64,000 nt of DNA from Blastobasis lacticolella. Its lineage: Eukaryota > Arthropoda > Insecta > Lepidoptera > Blastobasidae. The notes under the pieces are model-generated. The model was not told where the DNA came from and did not search any database. It worked only from the letters and a program-made list of their open reading frames with translations. Of this stretch, positions 34,901 to 45,595 are shown piece after piece. Location of the stretch: assembly GCA_905147135.1 (NCBI GenBank), contig LR990059.1, positions 15,089,001-15,153,000 on the forward strand. Direction: 5' to 3'. The position numbers and the translations under genes are program-made. Positions within the stretch are counted from its first letter, which is position 1. Each line of letters starts with the position of its first letter.

Positions 34901-37900
34901 TTTGGTCTGCCACATTTTTAAGTTTTTCGTAAATATCTCGAAAACAGTGCGTCCTACGGGAATATAGTCCATGACTAAATTACAGCCTATAAAATTCTCA
35001 ACTGATATTGAAAATTTTGTGGCCAATAGGAAGCTACACTCTTCCCAAGTGTCGTTCTATTGATATACCTACATCTCACCTTAGAAACCTCAGATAAAGG
35101 TGGTACAGCGCCCGTGGCGCACTAGAGCCCACAGAAAACCAGCACTGTTGAGACGCCTCGCGGTTCACAGCACAGGCTGAGTGGGATCCTTTTACACTGG
35201 CCACCACGACATTCCCAGTACCATGGGAATCAATGTAGGCGTGCTTTTACTTGTGTACGTGTTAGTTACGTGTAGTAATGCAAATGGGTCTTACTTACAA
35301 CGCTTTGTTTTCCTTTTTTTTCTAATATTATTGAGTTTGTGTATCTTTGACGTGTCATGGTGTCTTGTGGTAATAAATGTTCTTATTGTTATTCTAAATC
35401 TCAAGTATCAACAAAGAAGAATCAAACAACACAGCTAAATGTAATTTACACTTTCCGTCTTCACGCCTGCAGGGTGTGCTAGCACAAGTGTGCTCTCGCG
35501 CGCGATAAACGAGAAAAGGCGCCATACAGATACTGCCATCTCTTTCATCCTAGTATTGAGAGAAAGAAACAAAAAAAACTGTGTACACGTGTATCAATTT
35601 TGCACCTTATTACCAACGCACCAAGTGTTACAATACCCACTAACACGGAACCATTCACCCAGGGCATAGAAGACTACATGGGCGACATGGATTTCAAGTT
35701 AGCAGGCACAAAGAAAGGCATCACAGCGCTTCAAGCGGATATCAAAGTCAGCGGCTTGCCTCTCAAGGTGGTAATGGAGTCGATACAGAAAGCCTGCGAC
35801 GCGAAGAGCAAGATTATAGACATCATGAACCAGTGCATCGACAAGCCTAGGTGAGTGACGCTATCTTTTTTTTTTTTTTTATACCTCTAATGTGGCAAAC
35901 AAGCTTGCGGCCTGCCTGATGGTAAGCAGTCAACGCAGCCTATGGACGTTTGCAATACCAGGGGCATCACCCACGCGTTGCCGACCCCGTAAAAATCTTT
36001 TAACTCCTTTCTTAAAGAACTCCATGTTGTACTCTCCAGGGAAAACCTGAGAAGGTATCTGTGTTAAGAAGGTTGGTTTGTGTCTACATTGAGTGCAACA
36101 GCGATCGAAAATATGATATAAATATACTTGGCCGATTCACACAGCGCCATCTATTCCCAAAGTTGCTTACTTGTGGTATGGGTGCCAGAGAAGCTACAAA
36201 TATATTTTTAAATACATACATACATTGTGTAAAAATATAACTTTTGTTTTTAAAACATCTCGTTTTTGTCTAAACTATGTGTTTCCGCGGGTATGTTTCT
36301 TGGTGAAAGTTGTTCAGTTTCTTGGATAGAATATGAGGTTCCAATTAATGCTAGCGGTCTTTTAACACCCTGTATAACACCGAGACCCGTAACAGAAAAA
36401 AAAATTCATCATTTCAATTTCTGATCGGCCGAGAATCGAACCCGATACCTCTGCGTGGCAACCGGCATGTTAACAAACAACCACTCAGGTCTCAAAAAGG
36501 TTGCCTTGTATCCCTGTCGACTGCAAGAGCGATCGAAAAGCAGCCTTATAGGCTGTGAGGGTGATGTAAGTTATTCTACGTCGAGAACAAGAAAAATTCC
36601 ACTTTGTTGCGATAGCCCATAATAAGTTAGTCACTTTTCTTTTTGGTGACTATAATGACTGAAAATAGAAAGGCTGATAAGCGAAACTGCTAAGAGGGTA
36701 CCAGTTTTTTTACTTATAGAACCCTATATATTTTATCAGTTATCTTATACCCATAACACAAGCGTTGCTTACTTTGGGGCTAGATGGCGCTGTGTGAATT
36801 GTCCAAGCATATTTTTTATGTCATACGGTAGGCAAACAGGCAAGCTGGTCACCTGATGGAAAGTGGTCACCACTGCCTATAGACATTAGCGACACCAAGA
36901 GTATCGCCAATGCATCGCCCACCTTCTATAACACGTTGCATTTGCGTTGTATTTATTATATTTATTGTATTTCTCAGCCTTAACCATATGGTTTGGCAAA
37001 CCCAAAGTCCTGGGGGCAGCATGAGACATTCCATGGCGCCCATGATTACAGCTACAAGTTTCTTCTTGTCATTTTCTTTAAAGCAAAGTTGCGCTCGCAT
37101 CTCCTCTCGGTTGGCAAATTAATATTGATGTCCTTAATTGTCATTTTTATGTAGTTTATGTAGGTGTATTGTCTCATATATATTTTAGTTTTGGTATATC
37201 AGTATTTTCACATGTAGTTGTGTATTTCTACTTTGAATTAGGTGCATAAGTCCATGTTGTTGACTTGCGTATTAAGCGGTTCTTCAGACAAAGGTTGTCT
37301 GGTAGAGATCGCTTACAGCGGTAAGGCCGCCTCTGCCCAAAACTGGTTACGGTTTTTGTCGGAGCATTTTTAATGTAATTATTCTTGTGTAAGCAATAAA
37401 GAATTTATCTATCTATCTTTTCCCAGGGAAGGCCACAAGGAGAACATGCCAGTGACTGAGGAGTTGGAGGTGGAAGCTCACAAGCGAGGGAAGCTGCTTG
37501 GACCCTCGGGTATTAACCTGAAGAGGTTGTACGTCGAGACTGGAGTTCAGGTGAGATACCTCGAAGAATACAGTTTCAAGAGTTTCTGAGCAAGTCGATG
37601 GCGTAATGCGCGTGGGATGCATGGGCTTTTCTGAAAACCAGCGCTGTGCCCAGCATGCTGGCATTAGCCCTCACAGCAGTATGCCGAGACTGGTCCATTT
37701 CGGTTTCCGTTACATCACTGGCTGGTCTTTTGTAATTTTCAATCATTATAATTTATTTATTTATTTAGGTTATAGACGAGCACCATTGTTGCTGATGTGT
37801 CTATATCACACAGTGTTGAAAGTTATTTTAAATCAAGTAGAGACATTTTTTTTGACTTCAACCACTCGTCCAATCTGTTCTTGAAGGAATTCACTGACAC

Positions 37901-40900
37901 AGCTGTCACAACATTTTGTGGTAATTTGTTCCAGTTTGATACCACTCTGTTAGAGAAGAAGTGATGTGCAGTATTGGTGTTGGATGGTGCGCGTTCTAAT
38001 TGCATTTCGTGACTTCTGTGCGACTTGCAGCCCTTTTTTGTAATAAACATTTCATGAATGTGAGGGAGATTGTATTGGTATGATAAAATATTATATGTTT
38101 CAATGAGATCACCGCGCTGCCCTCTTTCTTCCAGAGTAGTGAGGCGAAGTATGCGAAGTCTTTCTTCATAGGATTTGCGACGTAGGCCAGTCGGTATTTT
38201 AGTAGCTCTTCTTTGAACACTTTCTAGAAGATTGATGTCCTTTCGAAAGTACGGGCTCCACACCAAGAATCCATATTCCAGAAGCGGTCTTATGTAGGTC
38301 TTGTATATTTTGAGGAACATATCTATTGTAATTGTTTGGAATGATCTTCTTATCATGTAAACAAATGAGTTGGCCTTCTTCACTATGCTGGATATGTGAT
38401 CCTCCCATTTCAGATTATGTGTCACTGTGACACCCAAGTCCTTCTGGGATGTAACTGGTTGCACTGTAGTCCCCTCTATATAATACCCCATACCAGGGTT
38501 ATTTGCACCCAAGTGTAGAACACTGCACTTCGAATGATTAAGGCTGATGATCCAATCCTTTGTCCAATGTTGAATGCGATCGAGGTCATGCTGTAGCTGC
38601 CCAGAGCTGACGAGTGGGTTACTAAAGAACTTGCCATCATCGGCAAAGAATTCAGATTGTGATTCAATGCATTCAGTCAGATCCGTTATAAAGATGCCAA
38701 ATAGATGAGCTGGGAGTACTGAACCCTGCGGTACTCCACTTAATACCTGCCTTTGCTGGGATAGTGAGCTACCAATTCGTACTTGGAACGTTCTATCTTT
38801 GAGGAAGTTTTTAATCCAAGCGAGCAAGGGGCCTCTTATTCCGAAGTGATCTAGTTTCATCAACAGCCGCTGGTGAGGCACCCTGTCGAAGGCGCGCTGG
38901 AAGTCCAGGTATATGACATCTACTGGATTCCTATTATCTATTTCTGTTGACCACCAATATACACAGGACAGCAGATTAGTAACAGTTGACCTTTTCTTAA
39001 AAAAACCATGTTGTTTGGTGGATAATATGCACACTTGACTGAGGAATAATGACAACCGTTCACTGATTATTCTCTCCATAACTTTCACCGGATTACTTGT
39101 AAGGCTGACTGGTCTAAAGTTTTCTAACCGAGTTATTTCCCCCTTTTTATAAATTGGCGTAAAAATAGCGTGCTTTCAGTCTTGAGGTACACAGCCACTG
39201 CGGAACGATTCATTCATCAGCACTGACAATACCGGTGACAGAGTCTTAATACAGTTTTTAAGAATACAGCTTGGAATTTGATCCGGCCCAAGGGCTGATG
39301 TCGGATTCATTACGGATATGGCTTTTTCCACGTTAGCTACAGTGAAATTTACTTCACTTAGGCTATTCTCTACTCGCACCCTTTTAAGCAGATCCGCATG
39401 AGGCTGTAATACTGACTCCCTAGAGTATGCTTTTAGAAACTCCTCCGCAAAACAATTGGCAATATCAATAGGGTTGGTAACCAGGTCACCATTCTGATTT
39501 TTTATCGCTGGGGGAATACCTACTTTGGATGTGATCGACTGCCTTATGTGAGAGTAAAAGGCTTTACTCCCAAAATCCAGTAGTTTTTTCTCATACATGC
39601 TGCGACGTTTCCTTGTCAGTGCAACACATTCGTTATTAATCGCTCTATATTTTGAGTATTGTTCCTCACTTCTAGATGTATGTCAAAATTTTTCATAGTC
39701 AATAATATATAATACTAAAGGATGTAATGGGGATCCGAATAAATTACTGTCTATGTCTATGTCAAAATACATTATATTGTAGACGCCTAAAATTTGGCCA
39801 CGCGCTCTGAATTTTTAGCGGTTTAGTTTCGTTGCGCAGGGCACAAAGGGCAGCTTTAAAAGGTGTGTGGGTGTGGTTGGAAAGCTAGAATCGGTTTTTA
39901 TTTTTACATCAACTTCGACATCATTTTTGTGGGCGTATTAGCCCTCAACTGTCATCTTGGCGTCGATGTCCCGGTTGAGCTCTCGCCCGCGAGGGTTCGT
40001 GGTCCGCCTTGACCATGGATCAGGATTTGGATTCAGGTAATTGCAGGAGAGCTTCGGTGGAATTGCGGTTAGGGTATCCGAATTGTAAGCGAGAGTTACC
40101 GAGATCGAATGTCGCTGCGCTATGAACCACTGACTCTTTTTTGAGTTACATACATTAGTTGAATGCTAACCGATGCTCTTACGGTGAGGGAAAACATCGT
40201 AATGAAACCTGCACATTCAGGCGACTGAATGTGTAACCATGATCTAATCTGGTCAGGTTCCCCTGGTAGCAGGGTTGCGGAGGTCAGACGGCAGTCATCA
40301 TCATCATCATCTTGACGTTCACCCCGCGCAGCACGCGAGGGTCCAGGGTCCGCCTTCCTGCTTTTGGCCCACTTCGCTCGGTGGTGAGCTTATTGGCACG
40401 CATATCCGTTCTGACTACGTCAAGCCATCGCTTCTTAGGCCGGCCTCTCCTTCCGTGCCAGCAGGAGGTCAGATAGCAGTCGCTCAACTGTAATTTCCTG
40501 ATCGGCCAAATCCTGGATCTTAGTCAAGGCGGACCCCGGGCCTTCGAGCGCGAGAGCACAACCGGGACATTAACGCCAAGATGATTATTATTATAATTAC
40601 AGTGGAGCGACTGCCATCTGACATCCGTGACATTGTTAACAGGGGAACCTGACCAGACATTGGAAATTTCTGGAATTATTCTCTTCGACATAATTGCATT
40701 TTTTTTTTATTTTTTTTTTTATTAATATTAGGCTTGCATTTGACCTCAACTCACCTGATGGAAAGCGACGATGAGGTCGAAAATGTAGCATGCGTGCCTA
40801 GAAGATACCTATTCACTCTTGATTTGAAGACCCCAAGGTTATACGTATCGGGGAACAATTGCATTGGCCTACGGTCCTGCTTTTTTGTCACTTTGAAACT

Positions 40901-42817
40901 ACGATCATGAATCGTGGATGTTATGGGCAATAGTTACCTCTATCCATCATCTGATATACTATCTGCTTCCATGTCACTGAGTAGCATAAAAATCCAGGGC
41001 CGGCTTTCGTCCACAGGTGACACCCTTAGACGAGACAAAGTACAGCATATTTGCGCCCTCCCAAGTGGCAATGGAAGAAGCTCGCGCGCGTATCGCTGCC
41101 TGGCTTTCTGCCGAGCGCACGCCGGAATTGGAGTTCGGCGCTATATACAAGGCCAGGGTGGTGGAGGTTAAAGATATTGGTGTCCTGGTAACTCTTTACC
41201 CGGGGATGGCGCCGGCCCTGCTGCATAACAGCCAGCTGGATCATCGGAAGGTATGGCTAACTGTTTATGTATATTGTATTATAGTTTTTTTTTATACCGC
41301 ACAGGTGGCAAACAAGCTTACGGCCTGCCTGATGGTAAGCAGTCACCGCAGCCTATGGACGTTTGCAATAGCAGGGGCATCACCCACGCGTCGCCGACCT
41401 TGGGAAAACTTTTTCACCAATTTCTTGAAGAACTCCTGACTAAATACTGACTTATAGTCCGCGTGATTCAGGGTTCGAAGCGATAATTATCTTGTTAAAT
41501 ATAATGTTAATTATCTTGATAAATATAATGTTAATTATCTTGATAAAAATATCTCGATAATTATTTTGACAATAATAAAATGTCGCTTTACGCTAATGCG
41601 AACGCGTATACTTTTTTGAGAGTACGATAAGTGCGTACTTAAAAAAATCTCACATTCTTTGTCTATACGTAAATGCCGAAGATTATGACCCTGTTTAGAC
41701 TGTGTGTGAAGCATTACAACAAAAACAGCTGTTTGTGGAAGCAATGCTTGAAATAATTATGAGATGTCCGAGATAATTATCTGATAAGTATCCGATAATT
41801 ATCAAAGAAAAGAATTATCTTGATAATTTATAACCTTAGTGTGAACTAATTCCATATAAAAAAAGTCTTGTATGAAGGTAGAGCTCGTCTAATCTAAAAT
41901 GACGCGCCCCACTATCGCATTAACGCACACAAGCAAGTTTAAAATATGGACGCAATACATATACAAATGCCGTTGTAATTGGTCATTCAGTTGCCGGTGA
42001 AATTCAAACGTAGAAGCACGCGTCGTTCATTGGCTCCCTCCCACACAGATGAAGTGTCGTTATCAATATTTGCACTCACACATCGAAATCAACTAACTAA
42101 GTAGTGGGGCGCGTCATTTTAGACTAGACGAGCTCTAAGTAACTTAGAAAATAGTTTAGTTTACTTATCAGTCATTGAAAATAAAATGTAAGTACATAAT
42201 ATTGCATTAATTGTAAATCAATTCACAATGATATTGTCAACAACAACATAAATGAACAACGAAGAAGATAAATGTATAAATATCAATGTCAAACGCCAAT
42301 AGATGGCGTGTAAGTGTAGAGAAGACTATGGTAGCGCCATCTGTCGTCTGCTTTACGTATCTTCCTACAAGGCATAAATTCTTAAGTAAGGTGGACATTT
42401 TTTTAAATAATTGCACTAGCCAGGTCACCTCACCTAGTGGTAAGCGACAATACGGCCCATGATGCGGGCATGCCTGTCTAGGAACAGCCTATTCACTCTG
42501 GCCTTGAAGGCGTCTAGATTATAATGATCAGGAAACACGCTCGCGGGTAATGCGTTCCATTCCTTAGCCGTACGCATTATAAAGGTTGAATTCAGCGGCT
42601 TGTGTTAACGCAGTATGTATTTTATACAAACAACATACCTACATATTTATTTTAATTTTTTTAGATCCAGCACCCATCAGCACTAGGCCTGGACGTGGGC
42701 TCAGAGATCCAGGTGAAATATTTCGGGCGCGACCCCGTGTCAGGACAGACCAGGTTATCAAGGAAGGTCCTCACCTCACCACCGCCTGGGATCGTCAGGA
42801 AACTGGACAAGAGCTAG
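25942..42817 (+). CDS. PNPT1: Polyribonucleotide nucleotidyltransferase (PNPase), mitochondrial, complete in 13 exons
   Basis: Exons: 25942-26057, 26404-26609, 26965-27175, 27632-27798, 28717-28873, 29943-30156, 31036-31163, 32834-33027, 34371-34525, 35663-35850, 37427-37550, 41017-41250, 42665-42817. All have AG/GT borders and sum to 2247 bases (748 residues plus TAG); every split codon restores the family sequence. It degrades RNA 3' to 5' using phosphate. Residues 1-30 are Arg/Lys/Ser-rich with no acids ([15 protein letters not shown]), a mitochondrial presequence. The first RNase PH core follows ([31 protein letters not shown]). The helical linker contains [10 protein letters not shown]. 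The second, catalytic core has [39 protein letters not shown] (phosphate site) and [16 protein letters not shown] (acidic site). A KH domain with loop GPSG (near 600) and an S1 domain ([16 protein letters not shown], near 655) finish the protein. The family's usual length is about 780. Confidence 0.96.
29040..29200 (+). repeat. Family B repeat in PNPT1 intron 5
   Basis: Carries, in the opposite orientation to other copies, CCTGGAGAGTACAACATGGA, GCAAACGTCCATAGGCTGCGG-like words and ACTGCTTACCATCAG, ending in AAGAAAAAACC, a short A-rich tail. Directly after it (29220-29325) is a minus-strand RTE-like LINE tail with TCGCCCGGTCTTCGACATCC. Confidence 0.65.
29330..29672 (-). repeat. Long family A repeat in PNPT1 intron 5
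   Basis: Starts with a T-rich run and the CAAGCGGGCCACCTGATGG core and extends through ACACAATACTATTTAAAAG to GTCGGGCGGCTCCAATTCG. The copy at 61367-61722 has the same extent, so this is close to full length for the family. Confidence 0.75.
29690..29905 (-). pseudogene. RTE-like LINE fragment in PNPT1 intron 5
   Basis: Leftward translation gives [20 protein letters not shown] and [20 protein letters not shown], then, after a break, [13 protein letters not shown]. This is the region just before the C-terminal tail in the RTE family. It ends about 37 bases before the exon 6 acceptor, so the intron's branch-point region sits right beside the insertion. Confidence 0.65.
30745..30850 (-). repeat. 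LINE 3'-end fragment shared with 54820-54900 and 62750-62840
   Basis: On the minus strand it reads TTTATGTTGTTTGTGTATTT, then ATATGGGCCTCAGTTGCCTG, and closes in AAATAAATAAATAAA. The same string occurs, plus strand, in both copies of the segmental duplication. Confidence 0.65.
31185..31400 (-). repeat. tRNA-SINE (family C) fragment in PNPT1 intron 7
   Basis: Starts with ATCATC and contains, inverted relative to 19165, TGTCCCGGTTGCGC, CTTGACCATAATCCAGGAT, ATAATTACAGTGGAGCGACT and GATTGGATCATGGTTACACA. It begins about 25 bases past the exon 7 donor. An RTE-like tail (CCAGCAGTGGGCGTCTTTC, plus strand) follows at 31480-31600. Confidence 0.65.
32072..32117. repeat. Perfect AT-rich inverted repeat, 21-bp arms, 4-nt loop
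   Basis: Arms 32072-32092 and 32097-32117 are exact reverse complements (ATTCATTATAATTTTTATTA plus T). It sits in PNPT1 intron 7, just left of a plus-strand family A repeat copy whose core is at about 32450-32555. Confidence 0.85.
33012..33225 (+). repeat. Tandem array duplicating the exon 8 splice donor of PNPT1
   Basis: The sequence GTGCTGGAGTCTAATG, the last codons of exon 8 plus its GTGAGG donor, recurs at 33064, 33112, 33165 and 33213 (last copy partial). Spacings alternate 52, 48, 53 and 48, so the higher-order unit is about 100 bases. Each unit also holds CATTTTACAG, which looks like a 3' splice site. Only the first donor gives the family protein. Reading past it meets TAA at about 33075. 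Confidence 0.9.
33230..33750 (+). repeat. Two RTE-like LINE tails in PNPT1 intron 8
   Basis: The first (to about 33560) has CGAGGATGCCGAAGACCGGG and GTAGGAAAGCGGACCCTGGC, encoding [15 protein letters not shown] words and ending in ACGATGATGA. The second (33560-33750) encodes [20 protein letters not shown] and [12 protein letters not shown] before a stop. Both belong to the family of 16740-17625. Confidence 0.65.
33898..34352 (+). repeat. 95-bp tandem repeat built from a reverse-transcriptase motif
   Basis: The word CTATTCGTAT recurs at 33916, 34011, 34106, 34161 and 34256: spacing 95, 95, 55 (a partly deleted unit) and 95. Each full unit carries CCTGGCGTTCCACAAGGGTC, which encodes the GVPQGSILG box of LINE reverse transcriptases. 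A final partial unit reaches 34352, 18 bases before exon 9 of PNPT1. Confidence 0.85.
35105..35420 (+). repeat. Probable retroposed repeat in PNPT1 intron 9
   Basis: A GC-richer head (AACCAGCACTGTTGAGACGC) runs into a T-rich 3' part with TAATAAATGTTCTTATTG. A related AAAACCAGCGCTGTGCCCAG word occurs at 37630. The 85-codon frame inside shows only a hydrophobic run and no family motif. The class is unknown. Confidence 0.4.
35866..36060 (-). repeat. Family B repeat with poly-T edge in PNPT1 intron 10
   Basis: A T run at 35866-35880 is followed by GTGGCAAACAAGCTTGCGGC, CAGCCTATGGACGTTTGCAA and the end TTGTACTCTCCAGGGAAAAC. It lies 15 bases past the exon 10 donor. Confidence 0.75.
36816..36960 (-). 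repeat. Family A repeat fragment in PNPT1 intron 10
   Basis: Starts TTTTTATGTCATACGGTAGG and has the CACCTGATGGAAAGTGGTCA core; the right part diverges after CTATAACACGTTGCA. An AGATGGCGC motif flanks it on the left (36781), and the inverse (GCGCCATCT) lies at 36145. Confidence 0.7.
37250..37420 (+). repeat. LINE 3' end abutting the exon 11 acceptor of PNPT1
   Basis: Contains AGACAAAGGTTGTCTGGTAG, GGTAAGGCCGCCTCTGCCC and TTGTGTAAGCAATAAAGAAT, then an ATCT repeat. This is the usual 3' end of an insect non-LTR element with its tetranucleotide tail. The tail runs straight into TTTTCCCAG, the acceptor of exon 11. Confidence 0.6.
37744..39690 (-). mobile_element. 5'-truncated CR1-like LINE in PNPT1 intron 11
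   Basis: Antisense to PNPT1. The reverse transcriptase frame runs from about 39690 to 37823. It is followed by a short 3' region and an AAATAAATAAATAAA tail at 37744-37765. The left end of the ORF (endonuclease) is missing. A related C-terminal part occurs at 52260-53000 and 60894-61985. Confidence 0.88.
37823..39690 (-). pseudogene. LINE reverse transcriptase, one nonsense codon
   Basis: One frame runs throughout and is interrupted only by TGA at 39178-39176, where the family has Trp (...CVPQD, stop, [12 protein letters not shown]). Upstream of the stop lie the linker words [20 protein letters not shown]. Downstream come [69 protein letters not shown] and the catalytic FADDGKFF, then [17 protein letters not shown] and the C-terminal RRSYEERL-type region. 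This enzyme copies element RNA at the target site. The copy is young apart from the truncation and the single stop. Confidence 0.88.
40050..40310 (+). repeat. tRNA-SINE (family C) copy in PNPT1 intron 11
   Basis: Has GCGGTTAGGGTATCCGAATT, ACTGACTCTTTTTTGAGTTA, GTGAGGGAAAACATCGTAAT and ends in an ATCATC run at 40298-40310. The A-box region is damaged. A second fragment (40470-40600) repeats the 3' half (CTGTAATTTCCTGATCGGCC, GGGACATTAACGCCAAGATG). Confidence 0.7.
40690..40905 (-). repeat. Family G repeat, related to 42410-42600
   Basis: A T-rich left edge, then CACCTGATGGAAAGCGACGA, GCATGCGTGCCTAGAAGATA and CCTATTCACTCTTGATTTGA. The copy at 42410-42600, about 65 bases before exon 13, shares CATGCCTGTCTAGGAACAGC and CTATTCACTCTGGCCTTGAA in the same order. 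The class is unknown; the T run suggests retroposition on the minus strand. Confidence 0.6.
41285..41450 (-). repeat. Family B repeat in PNPT1 intron 12
   Basis: Begins TTTTTTTTATACCGCACAGG 35 bases past the exon 12 donor and has CAAACAAGCTTACGGCCTGC and CATCACCCACGCGTCGCCGA. The poly-T edge places the retroposed strand on minus. Confidence 0.7.
41475..41560. repeat. Short AT-rich tandem repeat
   Basis: Three imperfect copies of AATTATCTTGATAAATATAA plus TGTT lie next to one another. Further AATTATC/GATAATT words continue to about 41830, so the stretch is rich in small palindromes. Confidence 0.65.
41879..42136. mobile_element. MITE with 34-bp inverted ends and TA target duplication
   Basis: The left end GAGCTCGTCTAATCTAAAA continues to GACGCGCCCCACTA. 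The right end is its reverse complement with one mismatch, reading TAGTGGGGCGCGTC and ending GACGAGCTC. TA flanks both sides (41879-41880 and 42135-42136), as in Tc1/mariner-type elements. The 254-bp core has no coding capacity. It lies in PNPT1 intron 12. Confidence 0.85.
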
Positions 42818-45595
42818 TGCTGGAACCTGGATTCCAGAGGGATCTCCAAGTCAGAAGATAAGATCTGGACTTTTACGGGTTGAGAGACCACAAATCCAAT
42901 GCTACTCAAATTTCTATGACACCAACAATTTATGATATTGTACAATCAGCTGCAGCGTGAATGACGGTTTTCGCTATTTAAAATCCAACAGATGGCACTA
43001 ATGAGATGGTCTATTGCCAAAATACAGCCGTGCTATTGGACAGAAACGACTGCTGTAAAATGACGGATAAATTCTAGCCAATGACATGGATTTATTTTGA
43101 CTGCAGACCTCACGTAGCAGTAGCGCCATCTGAAATCATGAAAACACTCATATTGACATTGAGTTTACCCTACCATTCATTTCATACTTGGGGGTCCGTT
43201 CACTTTGTTGCCGACTGTACCTACAACACCTGTGTTACCTTCCTGCATGTAATCGCCGTTTTATAGGCCATCGTACCCGTATGGCATACCTAATACCATT
43301 TTGAAAATATCTCAAGTTGTTTCAACTGTCACCTACAAGTAATAATGATAATCGACGTAAAACAAATAAGGAACGAAGATTCCTTAATAATTTTACTGTA
43401 CTTGCACACTTACATTACTTTTACATTACCGTGACATGGTCAAACTTTGAAATTTGATATTCATGAAAAAAAATTAAAAAAAGGTCGAGGTTTCCAGAGA
43501 AATGTTGAAAATTAAATAAGTACCTAATTATTATTTTAATCTGTCCCAACTAGTAGATGGCCCAACCAAGTACTTTAGGGCGCTGATATTGGATTTTTGA
43601 AAATGGCTGATGGTTAGGTATTCCGCCCATTTTCGAAAGCTGAGACTGATGAATCGATTCAGTCAAGCTCTTGTTTGACTATAGTGCAGTCGTACAGCCA
43701 GGTGCAGAGTGAATGGCTCCTAGCTTATATTAAACGTATTGTAGGGGTCAGTTCTCTCTGTAACCGACTGTACGAGGATCAGTTTCGGTCGAAGGTTCTT
43801 AACCAATAAGCGATTTTCGATAAAGCTTTTAAAAAACAAAATAGTTTAAAATAATTCGATGAATGGCGCTGACATATAGTTCCAGTCCTGATATGATTAC
43901 AATAGACCATTTAGTAGGAAGCAGAGCCATTATAATAAAAATGTATTGAATATCTGTCACCCACTGGTTGTTATGTTAGATTTGGCTTGCTTTTATTTCT
44001 TATCACAAACTTAAGGATTTTGGCAGACACTTTTGAATTTTTTAATCCATCATAGACCAAAATTCACAGATAGTTTTATCTGTGGTACGTATGTTTATAC
44101 GATTTTTATTTTGATAATACTAAATGAGCGCCATCTATCGTCCATTTTAAGAACATGCCGTAGAAAATCGTTCATTGATGGCGACAACGACAAGAATGAT
44201 CGTGAGGGAGCGTCAGTTTTGTGTACAGTGGCCTAATCGGGTATGAAGGTGATGCATCGACATCGGCTTCAATTTGACAGTTTAGCGAATTAGTCCGCGG
44301 TATTGTCTATGGCCCCCATACGAAAGAGAATATGAGCCGAAAGAGGCACACCTAAAGGTATTGGACATAGAACATAGATGGCGCCTCGACCTATAGAGAA
44401 TGTACACTGTTAATCTGTCACAACTCTATACAAATAACTCAAAACATAAAGATGACCAAGGCCACCGAATTTGACAATAGCTGTGGTTTATGGGGGGATA
44501 TTTGAAAACCTATAGCCGTCCTTTACCACACGTTATATACACCATAGAATAGATTGTGACGTCAACTGTGAGTAGGCTTCTGTGCCTCTATATTGACCTA
44601 TACGAATTGTAACAATACCACGGACTAACTCGCATTGACAGGACTTGGATCGTATCAAACAAGGCGATGTACAACTTAAGAGCATAAGCATTAAGAATCA
44701 CATTAATTTGCACTGTCGTGCAGTTGTTAAAACGGTTTTGATAGCATTCATGAATAAAAATTTTATTTATTTTTATAAATAATGAAGGGAGTCCTTTGGG
44801 CATCATCATCACATCATCACAGCCCATAACAGTCCACTGCAGGACTTAGGGCCTCTCCCACAAAAACGGAGGTTATTGCCATAATCTCCACGCTTGGCAG
44901 GCGGGTTGGAGATCGCAGTGTTATAATATAACAATGGAAAATGCTGCTGCCCATTTTCCAGTCTACGGAGGCGCTCAGATCTTTTGCCTCGAAAACATTA
45001 GTCACCTTGTACGACACCCACGAGTGTAAAAGGTTGGTGCTATTCTAGTCTGCCGGACACCACACGGCCTTTGGGCATCAGGGACAGCTAATGCTTCCTT
45101 CTTTTAGACAACTGATTTTGACTAAATATGCACCAAATACCGTGAATGTTGCTGTAGCGGCAAAGGAAATTTTTCTTGATGTGGTAATGCACTTATCCTC
45201 TTGTACTGTACAATCAATGGTAAGACCACAATTCTTATTGGCGACATAATATGTAAGTTCCGTTTGTTTCTGACGTCATATTACTTCCTTTACACGACTT
45301 TCAGTATTATCGTTGCCACGTTCATTTAAAACGGACTTTAGTAACTGCTACGGCTTGTTATAATACTGTGATATCAGTTGGTTTAGGTACTATGGCGTGT
45401 TTTAGGATTTTGTTGTAAGTTGTGCCTGAGTGTAAGTGTCTGGTCTTCAGCGTGTAATGACTATATTCGAACTATTCGACTGCCAAATATTACCTTTTCG
45501 GTATCCTGTAAATATTAGAATAAAATAAAGCTATGTTTGTTTTACTTACAGATTTTTTTATTTTCTTCACATTTATGTAAGTTAGTTAAGGTAAC
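42818..45595. other. Intergenic region downstream of PNPT1
   Basis: The PNPT1 3' untranslated region begins here; AATAAA-type signals occur only later (for example about 43931 and 44753), so the poly(A) site is not clear. No gene is recognised. Five AGATGGCGC-like motifs (43125, 43557, 43863, 44132, 44386) are scattered here in both orientations. A CAGTCCACTGCAGGACTTAG repeat relic sits at 44810-45000. An AATAAAATAAAGC word at 45520 looks like a retroelement 3' end. Confidence 0.45.

Noticed and set aside
35181..35438. 85-codon plus-strand frame with a hydrophobic run
   Set aside because: It lies within an intronic repeat-like sequence, has no splice context, and the run is T-rich by composition.
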